Origin: Firmicutes bacterium UBA6648
GTDB lineage: Bacteria; Bacillota; Clostridia; Peptostreptococcales; Anaerovoracaceae
Length of the DNA stretch: 8,465 bases
Reading direction: 5' to 3'
Assembly (NCBI GenBank): GCA_002455605.1
Contig: DKLE01000139.1
Location: forward strand, 3,093 to 11,557
Below, one piece after another: positions 5,001 to 8,465 of this stretch. The notes beneath the pieces are model-generated. The model was not told where the DNA came from. It searched no databases and saw only the letters and a list, made by a program, of their open reading frames with translations. The position numbers and the translations under genes were made by a program. Each line of letters opens with the position of its first letter. Position 1 is the stretch's first letter.

Positions 5001-7303
5001 TGAAGAGGGCAGCACTCAAGGCAGTAAAAGGAGATTATACAAACTACAAAGCTGTAGATACTGCTATATTCCAAGGGGGCAGCGGTACTCAGGAGGATCC
5101 TTATAAAATTTCAACAGCCGAACAGCTGGTGCGTTTTGCAGCTTCAGTAAACGAGGTGGAGCATTTTAAAGATAAATATATTGTTTTGACCAATGACATT
5201 GACTTGGCTGGCATCCAATGGGTTCCCGCAGGAGGCAGCGGATTATATTCTTTTTCCGGTACCTTTGATGGAAAAGGATATAAAATTGTTCATATGACTA
5301 TCGGCAGTGAGGCACAGCCGGCAAATTATTCTTGTGCGGGATTGTTTGCAAACATAAATACGGCAACAATTAAAAATTTAGGTATTACAGATGGATTTAT
5401 CCATACGGCACCCGTTTCTATTCCCGGAGTAGTAGAAGAGAGAACCTATGCAGGTATGCTGGTGGGGTATGCCGGATTGACATCTACCCAGGGAACAAGA
5501 GGTGCGGTAATCGATAACTGCTATGCAACGGGAACGATTATATCGGATTCGGTGCAGCCGAACTATGCAGGGGGTCTGGTCGGCCTGACGGTACACAGTT
5601 TGCTGTCTAACAGCTACAGTGACTGTACAATAAAAGCTAAGAGTGTCAGCAGCTGGGTTTATGCAGGAGGACTGGTAGGTCTGCCTTCATTCTCTATCAT
5701 TTTGAATAATTATGCAAATGGAGCCATCTATTCAGATGCTGCTGTTAATAAAACACAGTTAGGCGGAATTGGAGGAATGTATTCATCCTATGCCTTCAAT
5801 AATTATGTGAATGTTAGTTTATCAGCAGAGAGGCAAACCATAGACATAGGCGGAATTGCCGGAAGAAATACCGGAATAGGATACATCAGTAATTGCTACG
5901 GAAATAGCTCCGCACAACAAAAATCAGGAGACAAGGTAACAACAGGCATTAATTCTGTAGGTTCCATTGTTACAGGCGAGAGATATGGGAAAGGGCAGAT
6001 TGTAGACAGCAAATTAATTTCTCCTATCAATCAAAGCTTTATTGACTTATTGAATCAGAATACCGGATTGGCCGGAAAAGACAGCATGTATGCAAGTCTG
6101 GTCAATGAGTGGTTTATCTATATTCCTCAAGATTTCAAGCTCAACACGTGGGTGTTGAAGGAGAGAAAACCCGTCTTCGGTGCAATATCAGCAGATAATA
6201 GCTCAAAAGGCGGCTCATCAAAATCTTCAGGAAAAGGAACAGCTGCTGCTCAGAATAATGAAAAGACTGCAAGCTACGAAGTTAAAGCGACTGTATCCGG
6301 AGATATGGCAAAAGCTGAAATTAAGCTGAAGGATGTGAAGGAAAGCAAAAAATTGCAGATTGAATCTTCTATGGCAAAGTTAACTTTTGATGAAAAAGCA
6401 TTAAATAATATTTTAAGTCAAACCGACAATGATTTGGCAGCAAGAATCAATATACTGCAAAAAAATGAGCTGTCGGATAAGCTGAAGGATATTGTGGGTG
6501 ATCGGCCGATTTATGACATCAGTTTGACGGCAGGAGGAAAAAATATTTCCAATTTTGGAAATGGTACGGTGAACGTTGAAATCCCGTATTCTCTCCGAGA
6601 AGGGGAAAATGCTGCAGGAATAGTGGTGTATTACATGGATGATGAAGGAAAGCTAACAAAAATGGATGCATCATATAATAAGCAGACAAAAAAAGTCACT
6701 TTTACCACCAATCATTTTTCTAAATATATAGTGGGATATGATGAAAATGCTGCATTACTGAATCGCTTTGCAGATATATCAGGAAATGCATGGTATGCAG
6801 CAGCTGTACAATACGCTGTTAAAAAAGGTATCATGAATGGCGTAAGTGATACAGCCTTTGATCCAAATGCCGGCACAACGAGAGCCATGGTGTGCACAAT
6901 ACTGTGGAATATGGAAAAACAGCCGATACAGGATGGAGCTTGCAAGTTCTCAGACGTATCAAATAACAGCTGGTATGAAAAAGCAGTTATTTGGTCAAAT
7001 CAAAATGGGATTGCTAAGGGAATCAATGAGAGCAGCTTTGCTCCTAATGCACAAGTAACAAGGGAGCAATTGGCACAATTCTTATACAGCTATGCCAAAT
7101 ATAAAGGATATGATACAGGAAAGACAAAGGAGCTTTCTGGCTATCAGGACAGACCTTCTGCATGGGCAGAGGAAGCTGTAAAATGGGCAGTAGGAAATGA
7201 AATCATAAATGGAAAGGGTAACGGGGTCCTCGATCCGAAGGGCACTGCAACCAGAGCTGAAATCGCTAAAATGATAATGAAGTTTGATGAAGCTGTCCAG
7301 TAA
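2036..7303 (+). CDS. giant S-layer-anchored FMN-binding/GLUG-repeat surface protein
   Basis: This is a 1755-residue exported protein that probably sits in the cell wall and carries a covalently bound flavin. Residues 1-30 are a signal peptide: basic head KRRLR, hydrophobic core 11-22, cleavage after SFA. FMN-binding domain 1 spans about 53-147 with DAVSGAT (122-128). GLUG modules lie at about 151-525, 528-897 and 1012-1384. A second, degenerate FMN-binding domain is at about 912-1004. A Ser/Gly/Lys linker (1388-1412) leads to a beta domain (1413-1569) ending TFTTNHFSKYIVGY, then three SLH domains (1577-1755). In this family class, ApbE esterifies FMN to the Thr of the SGAT motif, and SLH triplets hold proteins to secondary wall polysaccharide. 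A role as extracellular electron carrier or flavin-dependent surface redox protein is inference; the GLUG part could instead be an adhesin-like stalk. It has its own promoter and terminator. No frameshift or stop interrupts its 5.3 kb. Confidence 0.9.
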   Translation: MKNCKRRLRNFMAIMLIAVITIPNFCYSFAEGEEQASVISEESPVSVQSQIEGASYMDGSFTGKGDGRNGDITVQVIIEDGMILDITAEHDETDSFWEKAKGLIDTIKNMGNPSQGDIDNIDAVSGATLSSKGIKEAVSAALAKAMGDAIFSAGEGTEQSPYMISNEAQLRNFAKSVNEGEAYTGKYIKLTDDINLSESEWSPIGIEGAPFAGHFDGDGKSVKNISIGASTEYAVIEQAGFFGKLSDGASVENITIDNAYIYVLGKEGKNVYGAALAAYAEKNNSFNKCNVKNSQINVQSNGKKLTYSAGIVSFLGQNSTLTNSQSDCDIVGTSGLNVYAGGLVGTTGNKALLMNNYAAGSVKAGLLSDGNTIAVGGIAGMTAGVTYNCYADNTVETDNENIDGKTVRKAGVVAWLTANGCAINNCYNGDNAEGISIIIFPEGKTFFEGIDNIKDKSAQEIADILHSNLSSGKLNAAKALIIEKAPEKDFGFEANLTDKVFYDWEVSGSQAALADKVWKETFEPQTVFESGTGTKEDPYILQTEEQLRKFAVSLSDENTYSGKYIQLNNSIELSDSFWTCIGEGEYPFCGTFDGNGHVVSGMIIKAEDGSPYNAGSDVYFGLFGVLGKGGVIKNLGVTNADIDVYGKRSTVVGGITALNDGGTVDSCYVTGALKGKTTEKGNNYAGGIVGWSVKGYVVNSYSDATVYSSVLPTALAMSGGIVGMSNRTIVANCYSLGSTSGYTKRQLEVVESMAAVGGLAGVAGSPVVNCYSSGDTTSEDYSFYVGAAVGWATGIAEIYDVCYNKDSAQTIQGQKISPVTEIGFKVSQGVNDEGETYSGSAIYNIQGKAQSEIQSQGLADQLNANFDAFPLSSEALPENIKLKKWIVKEGMVTFSDEYAERNFVEPDIEKPSLTGNYYDGIFYGRAEKDNGQSYLYVTIQVKDKKIMDVKCDASIEGIDLIMEEVLETNQVPAVDSKDSADIARFKNALKRAALKAVKGDYTNYKAVDTAIFQGGSGTQEDPYKISTAEQLVRFAASVNEVEHFKDKYIVLTNDIDLAGIQWVPAGGSGLYSFSGTFDGKGYKIVHMTIGSEAQPANYSCAGLFANINTATIKNLGITDGFIHTAPVSIPGVVEERTYAGMLVGYAGLTSTQGTRGAVIDNCYATGTIISDSVQPNYAGGLVGLTVHSLLSNSYSDCTIKAKSVSSWVYAGGLVGLPSFSIILNNYANGAIYSDAAVNKTQLGGIGGMYSSYAFNNYVNVSLSAERQTIDIGGIAGRNTGIGYISNCYGNSSAQQKSGDKVTTGINSVGSIVTGERYGKGQIVDSKLISPINQSFIDLLNQNTGLAGKDSMYASLVNEWFIYIPQDFKLNTWVLKERKPVFGAISADNSSKGGSSKSSGKGTAAAQNNEKTASYEVKATVSGDMAKAEIKLKDVKESKKLQIESSMAKLTFDEKALNNILSQTDNDLAARINILQKNELSDKLKDIVGDRPIYDISLTAGGKNISNFGNGTVNVEIPYSLREGENAAGIVVYYMDDEGKLTKMDASYNKQTKKVTFTTNHFSKYIVGYDENAALLNRFADISGNAWYAAAVQYAVKKGIMNGVSDTAFDPNAGTTRAMVCTILWNMEKQPIQDGACKFSDVSNNSWYEKAVIWSNQNGIAKGINESSFAPNAQVTREQLAQFLYSYAKYKGYDTGKTKELSGYQDRPSAWAEEAVKWAVGNEIINGKGNGVLDPKGTATRAEIAKMIMKFDEAVQ
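2192..2476 (+). other. FMN-binding domain 1 (flavinylation-competent)
   Basis: Residues 53-147 read as the FMN_bind fold: a strand pair starting YMDGSFTGKGDG, then ITVQVIIEDGMILDITAEHD, an amphipathic helix (94-109), and the attachment loop DAVSGATLSSKGI followed by a final helix. Thr128 (codon 2417-2419) fits the ApbE consensus Dxx(S/T)GA(T/S), so one FMN should be esterified there after export. Confidence 0.85.
2486..3610 (+). repeat. GLUG-type beta-repeat module 1
   Basis: This is the first of three homologous modules of about 370-375 residues (151-525). It opens with GEGTEQSPYMIS, a QLRNFAKSVNE helix, GKYIKLTDDINL, and FAGHFDGDGKSV. Coils of the GLUG type follow: AGIVSF, AGGLVG, GGIAGM, AGVVAW, alternating with NNY or NCY turns. 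It closes with a Trp-rich strand (FYDWEV). Family knowledge places GLUG repeats in right-handed beta-helix-like surface proteins. Confidence 0.8.
3617..4726 (+). repeat. GLUG-type beta-repeat module 2
   Basis: Residues 528-897 repeat the same plan: GTGTKEDPYILQT, EEQLRKFAVSL, GKYIQLNNSIEL, FCGTFDGNGHVV, then GGITAL, GGIVGW, GGIVGM, GGLAGV and GAAVGW coils with SCY, NCY, NCY and VCY turns, closing with KLKKWIVKEG. Unlike modules 1 and 3 it has no FMN-binding domain directly before it. Confidence 0.8.
4769..5047 (+). other. degenerate FMN-binding domain 2 (flavin-attachment motif lost)
   Basis: Residues 912-1004 align with domain 1: GNYYDGIFYGRAEKDNG, then YVTIQVKDKKIMDVKCD, a helix, and a C-terminal helix KNALKRAALKAVKG that parallels KEAVSAALAKAMG. 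Where domain 1 has DAVSGATLSS, this copy has AVDSKDSADI, with no SGAT. Covalent flavin attachment is therefore not expected. It may be a structural relic or may bind something non-covalently. Confidence 0.65.
5069..6187 (+). repeat. GLUG-type beta-repeat module 3
   Basis: Residues 1012-1384 open with GSGTQEDPYKIST, AEQLVRFAASVNE, DKYIVLTNDIDL and FSGTFDGKGYKI. Coils follow: AGMLVG, AGGLVGL twice, GGIGGM and GGIAGR, with NCYATG and NCYGNS turns. It ends KLNTWVLKERKPVFG, matching the end of module 2, which fixes the module boundary. Confidence 0.8.
6764..7300 (+). other. three SLH (S-layer homology) wall-anchoring domains
   Basis: SLH1 (about 1577-1630) has FADISGNAWYAAAVQYAVKK and TTRAMV. SLH2 (1637-1692) has FSDVSNNSWYEKAVIW and VTREQL. 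SLH3 (1699-1755) has YQDRPSAWAEEAVKWAV and ATRAEI, the latter with the full TRAE pocket. A triplet is the usual complement for binding pyruvylated secondary cell-wall polysaccharide. Confidence 0.92.
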
Positions 7304-7313
7304 CAAATAATAA

Positions 7314-7390
7314 GGATGTTCAAAATAAATCAGCAGCACGAAGAGAAATCTAAAGGCTTGCTCAAAAATTTATTTTGAACTCCTTTTTTA
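7314..7390 (+). terminator. long-hairpin terminator of the surface flavoprotein gene
   Basis: A perfect 13-bp stem pairs 7318-7330 (GTTCAAAATAAAT) with 7368-7380, extended by GGA/TCC (7314-7316 with 7381-7383) across a single bulged T. Six T residues (7384-7389) follow. The 37-base loop is unusually long for a terminator. It starts 11 bases after the stop codon. Confidence 0.7.
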
Positions 7391-7719
7391 TTTAATAGGA
7401 AATATCAATAGGGAAAAAGCGAAGAAATAAATAGCATATGCCAAATTACACTAAAGTAGATAAAGGTTATTTACTCTATAAGTTTAACAATAGTAGAGAG
7501 TTAGGTTTATTTAATTTAGACACTTTGAATTAATAATATGGCTGAGAAGTTGACAAATATATTAAAAATTTTATGTTTTATTAATAATTTTCAGCAAATT
7601 CGACATTTTATCACAATATTTCATGATATGCTGATTGTGTGCACATAAAGAATAATTTAATCGTTACTGTTGAGCCAATATTGACGGAAAGAGTAAATAG
7701 ATTAAAGGGGGGGAGTCTA
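7391..7719. other. AT-rich intergenic stretch without a convincing gene
   Basis: I see no supported protein or RNA gene here. The segment is much more AT-rich than the flavoprotein gene. It holds one candidate promoter (7550-7577) and a spaced dyad, CACAAT (7612-7617) with ATTGTG (7634-7639). On the + strand a frame is open from 7627 into the small ORF at 7720 but lacks a supported upstream start. It may be a long regulatory leader of the peptidase gene. Confidence 0.5.
7550..7577 (+). promoter_or_regulatory. candidate promoter for the small ORFs and peptidase gene
   Basis: A perfect TTGACA (7550-7555) precedes TATGTT (7572-7577, 4 of 6) with a 16-base spacer. The start would be near 7584, giving a leader of about 245 bases before the peptidase gene that includes the small ORFs. 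It is the best box pair I could find here, though chance matches are common in such AT-rich DNA. Confidence 0.45.
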
Positions 7720-7752
7720 ATGAGGGTTAAATGCATGGCAAATATATCTTGA
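7720..7752 (+). CDS. possible 10-residue leader peptide
   Basis: The ORF encodes MRVKCMANIS. The G-rich tract GGGGGGGAG (7707-7715 region, AAAGGGGGGGAG from 7704) ends 4-5 bases before its ATG, a far stronger ribosome site than a random ORF would have. The frame is open upstream to 7627, so a longer product from a GTG at 7639 is conceivable but has no good ribosome site. It overlaps the start of the 29-residue ORF in another frame. A leader or signalling peptide is possible; function unknown. Confidence 0.35.
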   Translation: MRVKCMANIS

Positions 7753-7820
7753 ATAATAATTCAATTTTGCATGGTTTGGGAAATAAAGGAAAAAAATATT
7801 TAAATTACAATGAGAAATAA
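7731..7820 (+). CDS. possible 29-residue peptide directly upstream of the peptidase gene
   Basis: The ORF starts MHGKYILNNNSILHG and ends NYNEK. It is basic and Asn/Gly/Lys-rich, with no signal peptide and no Cys. Its TAA stop (7818-7820) is part of the TAAGGAGG ribosome site of the peptidase gene, so translation of the two could be coupled. Its own ribosome site is weak: GAGGG (7722-7726) only 4 bases before the ATG. No family recognised. It could be a short exported or modified peptide, a coupling ORF, or chance. Confidence 0.35.
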   Translation: MHGKYILNNNSILHGLGNKGKKYLNYNEK

Positions 7821-7830
7821 GGAGGATATA

Positions 7831-8465
7831 ATGAAAAGAAAAGTATTTTGTATTATAATGAGCATATGTATAATATATTCTCAAGGCTTAAGTGTTTTTG
7901 CCTCTAATTATGGTGACAATCTTAGTGAACAAGGATATGATACAGAAACTATTAAGAGTAATGACAATCCTAGTTTTATTGATGGTGATTCAGGGGAAGT
8001 ATCAGATAATTATATAGATCTAGATAATATAGATAAAGAAATACAAGCAGTAGTAAATGATAACTCTCTTTCTAAAGCTGAGAAAAATGCTAAAATAGAG
8101 AAATTATCCATTTTTAAAAATATGGATAAGTCTTTAAAGTCTACAAGAGGTACGGACAAATCTAGTGCAAAACTTAAGGTATCAGTTTCTACACAGGAAA
8201 CAGGTTATTATTGTGGACCAGCAACAGTAAAACAAACATTAACATACATTAATGGTAAAGCAGACTCTCAATCATCTATTGCTAAAGCTATAGGAACTAC
8301 AACTGATGGAAGTGCGTTAATTAACATGGTTGGATATGTGAATGAAAAAAAACAGGCGTATGTTGGTTACGAAATCGTACAAGATCCAAATATTGCAGAA
8401 ATACAAACATGTATCAATTATTCTTGTAATATTGGAAATCCAATTATAATGTGCACGCTTGTCAA
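7831..8465 (+). CDS. secreted C39-like cysteine peptidase, N-terminal part (3' end outside window)
   Basis: The gene is open to the window end, giving 211 complete codons. A signal peptide (basic KRK head, hydrophobic 5-18, cleavage after VFA at about residue 24) is followed by an Asn/Asp/Ser-rich, probably cleaved or flexible, region (25-116) containing a helical stretch (about 67-100). The catalytic domain begins with STQETGYYCGPATVKQTL (119-136): Gln122 is the expected oxyanion-hole residue and Cys128 (codon 8212-8214) the nucleophile, as in Peptidase_C39_2-type papain-fold enzymes. The catalytic His and Asp should lie past the window end; GNPIIMCTLV is the strand before the His. The ribosome site TAAGGAGG is 5 bases before ATG. 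Sampled lines average about 29 percent G+C, well below the flavoprotein gene. It probably cleaves extracellular peptides; the substrate is unknown, and this is not the ABC-transporter-fused C39 type as far as can be seen. Confidence 0.8.
   Translation, partial: MKRKVFCIIMSICIIYSQGLSVFASNYGDNLSEQGYDTETIKSNDNPSFIDGDSGEVSDNYIDLDNIDKEIQAVVNDNSLSKAEKNAKIEKLSIFKNMDKSLKSTRGTDKSSAKLKVSVSTQETGYYCGPATVKQTLTYINGKADSQSSIAKAIGTTTDGSALINMVGYVNEKKQAYVGYEIVQDPNIAEIQTCINYSCNIGNPIIMCTLV

Noticed and set aside
2486..6187. CRISPR-like or tandem DNA repeats within the large gene
   Set aside because: The repetition is at the protein level (GLUG coils with irregular spacing); there are no identical short DNA repeats with unique spacers.
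7612..7639. CACAAT...ATTGTG dyad as an operator
   Set aside because: Only 6-bp arms with a 16-base gap in very AT-rich DNA, and no nearby promoter box that it would clearly control; chance is likely.
7681..7709. TTGACG at 7681 as a promoter -35 box
   Set aside because: No acceptable -10 box lies 16-18 bases downstream; the G-run occupies that place.

Overview
The window looks like chromosomal DNA of a low-to-mid G+C Gram-positive anaerobe of the class Clostridia. The evidence is strong AGGAGG-type ribosome binding sites, TTGACA/TATAAT-like promoters, T-tailed hairpin terminators, a huge secreted protein anchored by three SLH domains, and extracellular FMN-binding and GLUG modules. The species cannot be named from the sequence.

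Layout, all on the + strand. (1) Positions 1-1100 hold the C-terminal half of a P1B-type metal-transporting ATPase. Its membrane metal motif is YSC instead of CPC, and its usual His-Pro motif is inverted. (2) Positions 1224-1784 hold a complete NAD(P)H-dependent FMN reductase, followed by two consecutive terminator hairpins. (3) A good promoter at 1954-1982 and a perfect 7-bp dyad just after the expected transcription start precede the dominant gene, 2036-7303. This encodes a 1755-residue exported protein: signal peptide, flavinylation-competent FMN-binding domain, two GLUG beta-repeat modules, a degenerate second FMN-binding domain, a third GLUG module, a low-complexity linker, a pre-SLH beta domain and three SLH domains. 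A long hairpin terminator follows. (4) Positions 7391-7830 are AT-rich, with a possible promoter and two tiny overlapping ORFs with a conspicuous G-rich ribosome binding site. (5) From 7831 to the window end is the 5' part of a secreted C39-like (papain-fold) cysteine peptidase gene, clearly more AT-rich than the rest.

Working model (inference): the ATPase, the cytoplasmic flavin reductase and the wall-anchored flavoprotein may form a metal- and flavin-linked redox neighbourhood. One version is iron handling, because the atypical ATPase resembles what I remember of P1B-6/FezB ferrosome pumps. The dyad in the leader of the surface-flavoprotein gene could be a metalloregulator site. The peptidase region beyond 7391 looks like a separate, possibly acquired, segment.
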